DNA of 64,000 nucleotides, taken from positions 2,082,556 through 2,146,555 of the forward strand of contig PZJY01000004.1 of assembly GCA_031472005.1 (NCBI GenBank), in the 5' to 3' direction. The position numbers and the translations under genes were made by a program. The notes under the pieces are model-generated. The model ran no database searches. It saw nothing but the letters and a program-made list of their open reading frames with translations, and was not told where the DNA came from. Shown one piece after another: positions 34,022 to 46,577 of this stretch; positions within the stretch are counted from its first letter, which is position 1; every line of letters begins with the position of its first letter. The stretch comes from Tetracladium setigerum (lineage: Eukaryota > Ascomycota > Leotiomycetes > Helotiales).

Positions 34022-36091
34022 TCATTCGCCGCTGCTGATTACCACTCTTGCTCCCTCCTTGCCGAGAATTCCTCTTTCTTGTGGCTTGGGACTGTGGCCT
34101 CTTCCTTTGTTGCCTCTCAGGAACCCTAGCATGCCCTTTGGCTTGTTGGCGGCCTCGACAAGTTTGGCATCGGCGGGTAATGTAGTGTCATTTTTGGCAA
34201 GTTCGGACCAGCTTCCTGTCTCACCAAGTACAACTTGCATTCCACCACCTTGAGACTCCTTTCTCGTACCTGTAGGTCGTTGCGGTCGGCTGTAAGATTG
34301 TTGATACGGCGAAAGAGGTGCCTTGGGATGAGATGTTGGTGCAGGATTCGATGCCTGGCGTTGACTTGGAGTGGCATTTTGTGAAGTGAGGGCATGCGGG
34401 AGAGGAGGAGGCTCTAGATATGGGGGTGATCCCGAAGGACTGCCTGGTTGTGATGCCGACTTTCCCCTTCGTCGAGTTAAAGAATGTGATCTAATCGACT
34501 TCGGGCCACTTTGGTTCTCCAACTCCTTCTGAACATTGTGTGGCATTGGTGGAGGCTGCGACCAGTCGCCTTGCGAGTTCGGATCCGATTGATCGGCGAG
34601 ACATCTGGTAAAACTTGGTTAATACGCAGATATACTCCAGATTTACACTATTCCTTACCTTTCATAAGCAGCATTGGTGTAGTCGAATGGGGTGAACTGT
34701 GCCTCAATCATCTTGTACAGTTCATCCTCTCTAATTTCCTTCTCCGTAGCGTCTTCCTTGAGTGGCTCCCGGGGCTTTTGTCGACGTGCACGGGCTTCCA
34801 AAGGAGCTTCTTCCAAGAGCAATTCCTCCAAGTCATATGTTGCATCGAAATTTGTCTTCTCGCCGGAAGGCACAAATACCGGTTCAATCTCCTTTCTCTC
34901 CAACGCTTCGAAGTCTATTTCCCTGAAGAATGGGTTATCTGTGAAAGTACCGAAGCTTAGAGAGCCCATTCGCTTATCTGGATCCTCCTCGAGAGCCGAG
35001 CTGATGGCGTGTAGGCATGGCATCGACACTGGCGGTGCTGTGACCGGGAAATTTGGGCTGGCTTTCGTAATTTGTGCTGCAAGTGATGTTTGTGTGCTGC
35101 CCTCAAATGGTCTCTGCATATGCTGTCAGTTCTGCGCTTTACTGGATGTCGTAAGGGTCGCTCACCTTGTTGTAAATACACTCATAAAAGAGAACTCCCA
35201 AAGACCACCAGTCCGCACCCGATGTGTAACCGCATCCCTTGTAAACCTCTGGGGCCAGATATGCAAGTGTACCGGATTTACTTGTTAGCGGCTTCCCTGG
35301 CGTGAAGTCCGAAGCAACGTTCTAGATATTGTTAGCACTCCTTTCTGTGCAAAGAATGGATTCTAACTGACGAAATCCGCCAAATGAACATGACCTTCGG
35401 AGTCCAACAGCACGTTATCCGGCTTGATGTCTCTGTGTATAATTCCCTGCTTATGAATGTAGCGCAACGCACAACCCAGCTCCGCAATCCAGAATCGAAC
35501 CGCTTCCTCGGTGAAGGTTTTTCTCGAGATATGGAATCGTAGATCACCGCCGTTCATCAAATCAACCACCAGATACCTGCAAATACCGTTAGCCCCACAC
35601 AAACGAGTCGTTGCCTCGGTCCCTCACATGTATTCGATGTCCTGGAAACTGTAGCGGAGATTGCATATGAATTGATAATTCAGATGCTCCAGCATTCTCC
35701 TCTCGCGGATGATGTTCCGTACACTCTCCGATCGCACGACTGGATTGCAGCATATCAGTGTGTGCTCACCGCATTCTGGAAAGTGGTGACAAACCTTCAT
35801 CTTTGCGAATATATTTCAGAGCGAAGGTCAAGCCTGTATCTTTCCTCTCCACAATCCGCACTTTTCCGAAAGCACCCTTTCCTACCACTCGCAGTAATCG
35901 AAAGTGGTTTAGATTCACTGCACATTAAGCAAAAGTCAGCGGTCCGATTTAATCGAGGAAGTCGATGATGTCGAGAGAGCGGCGGAGCAAGTAAGTACTT
36001 CTTCGTGCCCCGCGCGGTAGCTCGATGGCAGGAGTGGGCCGCACATACCTTCGTCCGAGAAGGAAATTGGCTTTCCATTGCTGTTACCCAT
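34022..36091 (-). CDS. STK32/YANK-type AGC serine/threonine kinase
   Basis: The product is a protein kinase close to the animal STK32 (YANK) group, possibly membrane-associated through the N-terminal MGNSNGK, which fits N-myristoylation. I read seven exons: 36091-36049, 35917-35795, 35739-35628, 35576-35372, 35321-35166, 35113-34659 and 34604-34022, giving 558 aa. Kinase motifs are GKGAFGKV, FALKYI (ATP lysine), IIHRDIKPDN and LAPEVY. The magnesium-loop DFG is replaced by DFN (ADFNVAS), as in STK32. The AGC tail reads FFREIDFEALERKEIEPVF and EAQFTPFDYT. The Pro/Ser-rich C-terminal ~200 residues are probably disordered. The DFN junction spans an intron with a GTCAGT donor. Confidence 0.92.
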
Positions 36092-39000
36092 TGGAGCGAC
36101 GTTCCTCTGGTCTTCCTATGCGGATATTCAGACCAGTTGGCACAAGTTGCGTTGAGAGAGCACGATGGTCGTCGCCGGCATGGTAGGGCGGACAAGGATC
36201 TCGGCCGCAGGTAGTCAGGAAGGTAGTGTCAGGCAGTTTTAGTCAGTCAGCTTCTCTCGTTCGTCGGCCTGTTCCAACGGTCGTTCCAACTGCCCCCAAA
36301 AAGTGTTGATTTTGGCGATTGGGGAGTAGATGAGAGGCTCGAAATAGAGCAAGCTGTTAGGTATGATGCTCTAGTCCCGAAAGTCCACTCTCCTCTAGAG
36401 CCGGGGGGGGGAGGGACGTGGAGAGGCGAGAAATTGTGAGACGTTGAGGAAGAATCAAGGTCTGCAAAGTTCGAGAGGATGTATCGTATCGTATCGTATC
36501 CCAATCCTGCTGGATGCCCTAATCCTTGAACGTGGTCGTGGGTGGTGGTGGTTCCAGGTGAAACTAGAAAGCAGCAAGCAGACGAAAATAATGTGTGAAG
36601 ATTGATTGAATGAAGCTGTGGCCTTCCTGTCGTCCAAATAATAAGAATAATTCTGCACTGGCTGGCTAGCTGGGCATTCAAGTACCGTCGACACCGCTGG
36701 ATGTGCAAATGCGAGCACTGAAGCGGGAGAGGGAGTTACGGAGAGCGAGGGAGGTGGTGATTCGTGATTCGTGATTCGTGAAGATTCAGAGTTGAGGCAG
36801 TTGCCCGTTTCCCGCGGCGTGGCAAGGCAAGGCAAAGGTAAGGCAAGGCAAGGTAAGGTAAGGCAAGCAAGCAAGCACAAGGCAAGAAAAGCGTGGCAGG
36901 GCGGCGGCGGCGGGGAGGTCAACAGCAGAAGCAGAAGCAGCAGCAGCAGTGTAATATGACCAAATAAATAATGATGGCTGTACTCCGTAACTGTACTGAA
37001 CTGTACTGTACTCCGTAGTCGGGTGGTCGATATGATCAATCTCCAGGTCCCAGAATATTAATCGGGGGGGCACAGAGGGAGGGACTGGGGGGTGGAGGGG
37101 GAAGGGAAGGGAAGGGGGAGAGAGAGAGTAATGTATAAAATAAAGGGAGGCTGATGATGGATGATGCCAAAGGAAGAGAGGGACGGGCCAGTAATAAGAA
37201 GACGAAGCAGAAGAAGAATGATAATGACAGGGTTATTCAAAGTCTTGTCACCTATCTTAGGGTTGGTCTGTAGGGAGGAGTACAGTTACATGGTTTACAC
37301 ACATACATAGATACATACATACATACGTTATTTGATTCATTATTTGATTCATTATTTATCAAGTTCGTTGGAACAGAGAGAAGTGCTCCACACACGCAAT
37401 CATCACATCACATCCACAACATCCACAACATCCACATCCCATGATTCTCATGGATGATTAGACCACCACGTTTAGACCATGTTTAGACCTCCTCCGACAA
37501 CACCAAACAGCGGTATGCGGACGACCAGGCTGGAGGGAGTCTAGCGTTGCAGATTGCAGAATCTGACAAGGGAACGGGGCAGGAAACACATGGGAGGAGC
37601 ATGGGGTGGTGGTGATGGATGCCGTGGTGGCCTTGAGGGGACGGCGGCGGAAGGGCACAGCACAACAAGGGAAGCGAGACACCCAAGCAAAGATATGTAC
37701 TGTCCTGTGGCATGCCATACCGTACCGTACCTCTTAGTCAACCTAACATCTTTCGGCGGATGTGCCCATGGAAATCTAACATACTATGTACGGTACAGTA
37801 CAACAAGTAAATAATAGGAATGGAAATAAAAGCAGATATACTTCTTCCTCGATAACCGCTAGAGCCGTCCACGGCACTTTACTTGACTCGTGCCATTCTT
37901 TGCCCTTCATTCACTTGCGGGGCTCGCTCGCTTAGCACGCAAGGGGGCATTTGACTATTGCAGGCTTCATGTTCCGTATATGTTGCCGTTACACTCCCAA
38001 GTGGTGAGAGATCAGAAACACATCAAACAGGAGAAGAAGGACCATAATCACAATCTCAATAATCATAAGCATAATAATCATAAGCATAAGCACGAGCCAT
38101 GTACGTGGTGCTGCAGCTGCACCCATACAGAGTATACGAAGAGAATAACAATGGGACGAGTAATTGAGGACTGACTGACTTATAAATGCACGATATTCCA
38201 TGACCATATCTTTCATTCACACCACTCACTCGTCCCTTTTTCCCTCCAACAGATGTCTTTTACTAATATCAAACAATGCTTTATCGACAATGATAATAGT
38301 GCACTCATAAAATACTGTACAGTTGGGCTATATATAAAAACTGAGAGTCAAGTCGGCCTCCTTACTCCTTGCATACCTAGATACGGTACAGTACCTGTCC
38401 TGTGCAATAATGTGCAGTCTCCTCGCACCCAACCCCCCTTGGTCTCCGAGATATCCAGATCAGCGCGATAAAGGGAGCCCTTTCTATTCGACCCTCCACC
38501 TCGTCCCCATGCAGCATCTGCCCCTCGTGATCTCCTACAGTAACCTCAAACTCATTGATTTCCTTTCAAGCAAGCACACCCCTGGAAAACTAATGATGGT
38601 TATTATTCAGTCGGAGATAGTTCAGAGCACGCAAACACTGACACTATTCTATTCTGGACTAGCATCGAATCCCATCCTTCGTTCGACAGCTTCCTTGAGA
38701 CGTTTTGCTTCTCCGTAGTTTCGGTAACTCGCTTACCCCCTTGCTTGCATCGACAACTGCGCGGATATCACAAACCGTACTGTACTGTACCTACCCTACG
38801 GAGTACAATCCTACATTGACCACCCAATAGCTGAAGCGAGTCTCAGCCTTGCTTGAACTGACACCATGGAGAGTCTGATCTACCTAGACCCCTCCGGACT
38901 TTCTCCTCTTTTGAATCTATTTTGATTTTGGTTGAACTCGCTCTGAACGGGACCGAGGCCAAGCCAAGCCATTTTTATAAAAAAAAAAGAAGAAAAGAAA

Positions 39001-41375
39001 AGAAAACAACCAAAACTAAAATAAAAAAGTCCGAAGCAAGATCTCGTCAGATTCGATCTCGTGCGTGCTATACTCCTACAGCAGTATCCCTTCCGGAAAA
39101 CGCCCACGCAAGTAAGTTTCCGAAAATCTCTCACATTTCAATTCACAACACGAGTCAACACCTTCTCCACGTGTCTCCTCGTCACACAGTTCACCATTTT
39201 TCCCATGGAAGGGGTCTGGACCTTTTGGACCTGTGATCCACCAGCAGAGATGTGTGCGTCCATGAGACTTCTGGCGCGTACCTGCATTGAATGGCACCCT
39301 CTTCCTTCGAACCGATCTTGCCGCGGGATACATACCGTCTGTACCACAAACGACCCGTCAAATCCTCAGATTCGCGTCCACTGTTTCTAGATAAGCAAAA
39401 TTCCTCACCGCAAAGAAACCTCTATCCGGACCTTTTGGACACGATTCTCCATGTTGTGGTTGTCCTTGATTTACTACTGTATATCAAACTAGTTTGGCTT
39501 CAATTGCCTCCTCAGGAACTCTTCCGACCACCACCACCGAGGTAACGATCCATTACTTGCAAGTTGCCACCACCAGTGCTGCACCCCATCGAGCATCACA
39601 ACACCACCAGCACACTATGCAGACACTAGCAACAAACGAGATCCCAACAAAGAGGGCAAGCCACAAGCACCTTCGTCCTTCTAGCTACCTTCTAGAAGTT
39701 TCAACCCATTGGAACATGGCGCCATGAGGCTTTATGGTTCGGGAACTAAGAAAAACTCTCGGCAACGAACATTTGGAGGACAAGCTTGAGCGCAAGCCAC
39801 TAGCTGTCGGTGCTCCCGAGGAGACTGAAAGCACGCATTAAGAACTCCTTCTATTGGATACTGTACGGAGGAAGGCTTTCACATACTTTTTTGCTTCTGG
39901 TTTGCTAGCTATCATAGCACATTTGACAACACGCGAGTTTTGAACTTCCTAATTCATGAACGAAGCAGGCCGCTCCAATATTGGCGGCTATTGACTTTCC
40001 TAATTCAGGTATCAAAGCAGCAGATAATCGCAACGAAAGCATTATATGTGTGTCAACAAGAGACACCTAGCCAGACATCCATCTGCCCTTCCCCAGATGT
40101 CTCACTCCAGCAAAGGAAAGATACTTTGACATTCTGACAGATCACAAGATTTCGACTACCAAAGCTCCGGGCCAGTTCCCATTCGCCCGAAGGCATGATT
40201 TTTGAGAGGCCGGTGCCGTCCATACTAATCTGCCTAGGTAACTACGGAGAAATCTGAAGGCTTGTTTGCCCCCTCCTTCCTCCTCATTGTATGTGCAGTA
40301 TTTCCCTAGACGCCCTCCTGAATCATGGAGGAATGAAGAACCGACCACCTCCTACTCAGTCAGCACTGAATCGCATTTGGCGGCTTGAGGAAGATTTGAT
40401 TGTCAGGCAACTTAACTTTCATGCATGCAAGAGGCAAGGCAAGGCAAGCCTCAACTCATCCAATGGCTGGATTTGGTATTGCTTGCCGCAGCTCAAGGGG
40501 GGATGCGGGAGGTGATGCGTGTGGACGATTTGCTGTTCTTACCACATCGATAGTAAAATGCTAGTAAAGCATGATTGACAAGGTGAGGTGTGGTGATCAT
40601 CCCGCCCATGGAAGAATCCCAGTTTTGAAACTACATAGCTTCTACTAGTCCTGCAGGTCAGGGAATCTCGTCCGTCATTATTCCGTACTGAACCTAAACA
40701 AACTGACTCGGACTTGGGTGCGTTTAACAATGGGGTAACAAGAGGTTGTAGATTGGCGAAGGAAAAATACTTTTATGTAAGTCAGCTTGCTTGAACAATA
40801 GAATTGCAGCATGGAGCCCCGGAACCTTACATTGCTTCTATTTTGTTAAACACGGCAGAAAGATAAAACCACAAGACGTGAGACACGATGCACAAGGTAC
40901 GAAGAAACTGTCCGTGAGACTCTCATCTTCAGATATATCTACCAAGTTAAACCCAAAAGATTTAGCTAGACCTAAGTATTAAGGGTAGCTAGTGATGACG
41001 AGCCAATCAGTACAAACACACACTTGAGCAAGTGCAACCTCCTCCCTACACTCCTTTACAAAGTGATATCTCAACTAGAGAAACAACCAGACGAACAGAC
41101 GCCCATGTAAATGCTGCCCAAAATGCTCGCTCTTGCCCTCCGAATGCACGCAAACTAGGCTGAAATACGTCGAAGAAGCTTGGTATTGTAGGAAAAGCAA
41201 AGCTAAAGATGAAGAGAAAAACAGGAAAAATGCAGCTAAGGACCACACCTGTCCTTGTCCCGGAACGCCAGTGAAAATCTTGTTCGAATGCGTCCCCATT
41301 ACATCGTCAGCATTAGTAGGTATGTAGAGGTGCCCATGATTGCGCTCGAGGAAGCATAAGCATCGTGAGTTTTCG
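36092..41375. other. 5.3-kb gene-poor region rich in simple repeats
   Basis: This is the longest non-coding stretch of the window and lies upstream of the kinase gene and downstream of DBF4. It contains a GGCAA/GGTAA repeat (36821-36886), polypurine tracts (about 37060-37130), an A-rich tract (about 38978-39030) and many GTACTGTAC, TACTCCGTA or TACGGAGTA words (for example 36977-37018, 37789-37802, 38380-38395, 38768-38806). No reading frame resembles a protein. A long non-coding RNA, a distal promoter or a decayed repeat are all possible. Confidence 0.5.
36821..36886. repeat. Degenerate GGCAA/GGTAA tandem repeat
   Basis: A run of 5-bp units GGCAA and GGTAA, turning into GCAA units, is visible on the + strand over about 65 bases. 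Confidence 0.85.
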
Positions 41376-43519
41376 TTAATATTCGTCTTCATTGACGTGG
41401 CGAGGAAGTCGTGCCAGTTGCGCCAGTAAGTGGTCAAGTTCCTTCCAGTTGTCCAGCTTTTCAGCAAACTTCCGGTGCTTGTGGGAAACGACATGCTGTG
41501 ATATGTGTTAGCATTAGTTCATAATAAGTATGAGTAGGCTTTACCTCGTCAAAGTCCTCAAACTTGTCTTGACAATTCTCACAGTAACCTGGCTTGGCAT
41601 CCCTCTTCACAACCTTCCGTTGCTGGTCTGCTTTCGCTTTACGAGTGACCACGTTTCTCCTAGTAGCTTCTTCCGCGCCTGATAGATCACCATCCTCCTC
41701 AATTTTGACAAGAGCTTGCTGGTCCTTGCGCATCGCTGGCTGACTTCCTGAACCATCTCTTGTGACATCAGTCTGACGCGAGCTTGCGACTCCATATGAG
41801 TTAGGACCACAGCTGTTCTTCTCCAATACCTTCCGTTGCAGTCCATAAAGCTCTTTGCTAGTTCCAACTCTACCGCCAGGTTGAGCAGCAGTGGAGGAGA
41901 TTTGTGATCTGATAGCTGATGTGATATTGGGCTGTACACCAGAAGCGACCGGCTCCCCAGCAAAAAGTCGGCCTGCACCAGCACGACTAATGAAAGCATT
42001 TTGGTTTCCTCTTGAAGATGGCTCTTTATCGGTGCGCTGCACGTTTGAAATTGGGGCGGGAGCGAAGGGATCGAGCGGGTTAGTTGAGGTAGTCGCATTT
42101 CGGGCAGAAGCACTCTCCACACCAAACAATCGTTTCGACGCTGTAGACTTTGGAGGCTGCATTTTGCTTGCTTCAACAGCTGATGCCGCTCGGGTACGTG
42201 GTACAATGCCTTTCTCCTTTTCCTCTTGGCGCTGAATTCGCATTCTCTCTTTCTCTTTCTCTGCCTGACGTTGTTCATAGTCGATTTCGCCCACGAAAGG
42301 GCATTTGCCGTTGGAAACGCTACGGAATTGGGGCCAGTCACCATCTTCCTTGTGGGACACCTTTGTGTACTCTCGAACCATGATTGGCTTTTGCTTCTCA
42401 TCAATATCGTGGATATAGAGGAATGGACCTTTGAAAATAACCAACTCCTTGGTAGACACTGTGGGATCACGATCAGAAGGTCCATTGATCCGTTCATTTC
42501 TCAAGAGCTTTGATAGATCCGCCTCACGAGCACTTCGTGGAATAGAATTAGAAACCGAGCTTCTTGTGTTATGACCGGCTACTAGATATCCAGACTCTGT
42601 GTCGAACATAGTTGTCATCATACGTTGTAATTTTTCGAGAGCCCAAATTTTCATTCCCAGTGCCCTGGCTTTATGCAAAAGATCCGAGCTACGACTTTGT
42701 TGTCTTCTCGCATCCATTTCGTGCCCTGGGGGTTGTGGTCTCCTATTGATAGGTACATCAAATGTGAACTTGGTCCGGCCGCCCAGCTCATTTTGACTGA
42801 TGAATTCAGATGATCTTTCGAGAACAGAAGGATTGATAGTTTGGGATGGGTTGTTTTGTAATATGGAATCGCCGCTTGTGCTAGCGGAAGGGGCTGCTTG
42901 CTGAGCTGGAATAGTTCGCGTTGTGACGACATGAGTAACTGCATTAGAAAAGAACTTTTCCTCGCGCTACATCGACAGTTAAAAATCTTAGCGCAAGTGA
43001 GGAGTATAACAAACTTACGGCTCCGAGGGCAACAACTTGTTTGGTGTATCTTGCCCGAGCTTCCTCGGGAACACTTTCGAAGTAAAATACGAAGGATGGG
43101 AACTGCTTCTGGTAGTGCTTCTGCCATTGTCTGATTGTCTCCAGGTCCTGCTCTGGTGTCTTTTCCGACTTCTTAACCGACGGCTGGACAACCTCGCGAG
43201 TTGAGAGGGCAGCTCTGCGTTCGTACGTCGAGAATTGAGTGTTCGATTTCCGCGTAAAAATTCGATTTTCGGGGAATGATTGGTGAGGGACTTGTCGTGG
43301 AGGAGTACGGGAGGTATACCCATCTAGCATCTGCTTCTTTGCTGGAGGAGGCTGGCCATACGCATCTTCCCTTTGGAGGTTTGCATGGGAGCGTTTTTGC
43401 TTCGAGGCAGGAGCCGGTCTGTAGGGCGAATTGACGGCATTGGGATTGCTCGAAAGGGGCCGGCGAGTCGACATGCTGGAGAGGCTGTGTGACAATGGGG
43501 ATAGTGATACTGCTGCCAT
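41376..43519 (-). CDS. DBF4: Dbf4/NimO, regulatory subunit of the Cdc7 kinase
   Basis: Dbf4 activates Cdc7 kinase at replication origins in S phase. Exons are 43519-43019, 42966-41545 and 41495-41376, giving 680 aa. Motif N (BRCT-like region) begins EEKFFSNAVTHVVTTR right after intron 1. Motif M is around LVIFKGPFLYIHD. Motif C is a CCHH zinc finger, YCENCQDKFEDFDE joined by intron 2 to HVVSHKHRKFAEK. The last exon (120 nt) finishes LDHLLAQLARLPR. A second in-frame Met at MSTRRPL could be the start instead. The Ser/Thr/Pro-rich N terminus is poorly conserved in the family. Confidence 0.93.
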
Positions 43520-43994
43520 ATGAGAGTAATATAAAAAGCTACTGCTGGCAGACGAAGATCAGTCGAAGGAGTGGGGTGCACGCGACCGAACACGTCCGAC
43601 TGGAGGCTTTTACACTCGGGCGTTATAAAAGCATTGGAGAAAAGATGAAGAAGCCCGAATTGACCGTCCTGTCCTGGAGAGCCCCGAAGTACACGAGTTC
43701 AAGGAACGTGGGTGGGATTAAGTGTTTTTGAATGTTGTGGGAGGTATCTCAGTGGGTGTGTGTGGTGGTGGTGGTGTTGGTGTTTGTGCTCACAAATCCA
43801 AACAAGCACGAGAAAGCTTGGAAGGCGGACCCACCAACGCGCTTCCTGAGGAACCACAGGGCAACCAGCTCGGATGAAAGAGGTTAGATAGGCCTTGCTG
43901 CAATTATATAGTTTCATGCTTCGATTTAATGAGCCTCACGAATTAATTCAATTCCAGGATCACGACCCCCTTTATCGTTAAATTCAACGGCAGC
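43520..43994. promoter_or_regulatory. Divergent promoter between DBF4 and ICP55
   Basis: These 475 nt separate head-to-head starts. A GTGTGTGTGGTGGTGG stretch lies around 43756-43771. No specific site is called. Confidence 0.4.
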
Positions 43995-45628
43995 ATGAAT
44001 GCCCAACCTCGGAGACTGGCATTGCAGTGCCTGCGCAAATCCGGCAATAATCCTGCAATTGCTCGACCACGCCATACCCTCTTCAATGATGCTGCATTCC
44101 GCTGTCAAGCAACAGTCCCCAGATACAGTCCGGCGCATTCAAAAAGGCAATATGCCTCCATATCTGTGTCCGCCGCAGACTTGAAATTTGGACAGCCGGT
44201 GTACGAGACACACCCGCATCTGTTGAAGTCCGGTGAAAGCAAGTAAAAGCTCCAGGACCGAGGAGAGCTTGACTGACTCCATGGGCATAGTCACTCCTGG
44301 CATCACGGCCCAGGAATACTCGGATCGAAGGTCGAGACTTGCTGCGAGTCTTGCGCCTAATGGCATGGCTATATTGGCATCTTCTGACACGAAGTACCGA
44401 TCAGGTGCTGTTTTCTACGAATTTCACCAAGAACCCAACTTCCTCTATCTCACAGGGTTCAACGAGCCAGACGCGGTCGCCGTCATACAAAGAGTCGGCG
44501 CGACAACAGAGTACATCTTCCATTTGTTTGTACGGCCGAAGGATCCAAAGGCAGAAAAATGGGATGGAGCACGATCTGGCGAACAGGCTGCCTTGGATGT
44601 GTTTAATGCAGATGAGGTCCTTCCTTTCTCTCGCCAACTGTAGCAGATGGTGTACTGACAAAAATCAGTCAGGAGATGTGGGCCAATTGGGTTCGTTACT
44701 CCCTTCTCTCATTGCTGGCGCTAGCGAAGTCTACACAGACATATCCAAATCTACATCATTATTTGGTCGCTTCTTCCAAAATCTGGACGGAGCCTCCACC
44801 GATTTCCAGAAGATGATCAAGGACAGCAAAGTCAAACCGCTAAAGCCTCTTATGAACGATCTGAGGATAATAAAAAGCCGAGCCGAGATTAAGAATATGC
44901 GAACCGCTGGGAAAGTGTCCGGAAGAGCATTCACAAATGCGATGCGACGTCAATGGGCGAAAGAAAAAGACCTGGGCGCATTTTTGGATTACGACTTCAA
45001 GATTGGAGGGTGTGATACGACTGCCTATATTCCAGTTATTGCTGGTGGCGAGAATGCCTTGAGCATACACTACGTGCGAAATGACGATGTCCTCCAGGAT
45101 GGCCAGATGGTCTTAGTGGACGCTGGTGGAGAGTACGGAGGATACATTGCAGATATCACCAGATCATGGCCCATCAATGGCAAATTCACAGATCCACAAA
45201 GGGATCTCTATGAAACCATTCTTCGAGTTCAGAGGAGCAGCATTTCTCTTTGTCGAGAAGATGCTGGTATGACGCTGGACAAAATTCATCAGATCACCGA
45301 AAATGGTCTTAGAGGTGGCTTAAAACAGCTTGGATTCAATGTTGATGGTAACGCCATGGAGATTCTCTTTCCCCATCACGTTGGCCATTATATTGGCTTG
45401 GATGTCCACGATTGCCCAGGATACCCACGTTCCGTCCCACTAAAGGCTGGCCACTGTGTAACCGTGGAGCCAGGGATCTATGTACCAGATGATGAGAGGT
45501 GGCCAGCACATTTCAGAGGAATTGGCATCCGGATAGAAGACAGCATTTGCGTGCAAGAAGAATCGCCCTTGATCCTCACCACAGAGGCGGTGAAGGAGGT
45601 TGTAGATATAGAGGCTTTGCGTGACTGA
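43995..45628 (+). CDS. ICP55: Mitochondrial intermediate-cleaving peptidase Icp55 (aminopeptidase P family)
   Basis: Icp55 removes one destabilising N-terminal residue from imported proteins after the processing peptidase cut. Exons are 43995-44238, 44291-44616 and 44669-45628, giving 509 aa. The N terminus is a long Arg-rich presequence. Domain blocks are THPHLLKSGE/ITPGITAQEYSDRR, FLYLTGFNEPDAV, then the metal ligands: two Asp in VDAGGEYGGYIADITRSW, His in FPHHVGHYIGLDVHD, Glu in TVEPGIYVPD and in GIRIEDS. Intron 1 must be a GC-AG intron (donor GCAAGT at 44239): the GT one step later (44242) breaks the frame. Intron 2 starts with a weak GTCCTT. Confidence 0.93.
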
Positions 45629-45848
45629 GTCACAGCAAATGTAAAATAGTGTAGATCATACTGTAATACTTACCTACCAATATGAATGGAATGTGCAAAT
45701 TACATTTCTGCTATTCACTCGTTACCTGTCTTGGCACCATGGCCTCACGTCAAACGAAAGCTGCAGCCTTCCGAGCCTCGTCTGAAACATCAGCACCCTC
45801 CCAACCACACTCTACAGACTCAGACTCACCCAACAAAGCAAAGCAAAG

Positions 45849-46387
45849 ATGTCTTCCCCTCTTCGAACACCCTCTCGCACATCCACTCCCAGCGAAAATG
45901 CAAACGCAAGCGCAATCCCCGACTCCTCCACCACCGAACCTGACCTCCCACTCACCATGGCCTCCTCCATGATCCTCACAGCACTTCCCCGCGATGCTGC
46001 CAGCGCTCTCTCCTCGGCCGGCACTTTCCCCAAGCCGAAAGTTACCGTTCGATTCAAGCCGGTGGGAAGTGCGCCGCAGTTGAGACAGCAGGTGTGTAGA
46101 ATCTCGAGTTCACAGAGATTTGAGGCTGTGGTTGCGTATCTGAGGAGGGTTTTGAAGGTAGGAGATATGGAGAGTGTGTTTTTATATGTTAATTCGAGTT
46201 TTGCGCCTGCATTGGATGAGGTGGTGGGGAATTTACATAGGGTGAGTAGAAGTCTAATCTTTTCTTTGGATGTGGTATTGCATTTGCATTTGAGAGAAGT
46301 GCTAATGGTATATTTCGTGGATAGTGTTTCAAGGATTCTACGGATCAGCTTATTGTCACTTACTCGATGACACCTGCATTTGGATAA
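45849..46387 (+). CDS. ATG12: Ubiquitin-like autophagy protein Atg12
   Basis: Atg12 is conjugated to Atg5 and drives lipidation of Atg8 in autophagosome formation. Exons are 45849-46241 and 46325-46387, giving 151 aa. The ubiquitin-like fold carries KVTVRFKPVGSAPQLRQ, ISSSQRFEAVVAYLRR, SVFLYVNSSFAPALDEVVG and, after the intron, CFKDSTDQLIVTYSMTPAFG. The C-terminal glycine needed for conjugation is the last residue, with no extension to trim. The N-terminal ~55 residues are Ser/Thr-rich and variable. Confidence 0.95.
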
Positions 46388-46577
46388 ATCTTGTATCGGA
46401 TGGGAAGTTATATGAGAAGATTGAGGAACCAAAAAGATTACCGGCCTCCAAATTATATTCGTTACTTTTCATCGAAAATTCGACCTTACTTAACGAAAGA
46501 CTGGCCGCAAATATTACTCCCTGCAAACCAACCCCCAACGCCAGACATGCGCCCACATCAAATATACACGCTCGAAC

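Noticed and set aside
36247..37240. Open frames on the minus strand in the gene-poor block
   Set aside because: They translate polypurine and simple repeats into Leu/Pro/Ser runs with no conserved features.
44242..44290. Canonical GT-AG intron (GTAAAA...CATAG) in ICP55
   Set aside because: It shifts the frame before TPGITAQEY; the GC donor three bases upstream keeps it.
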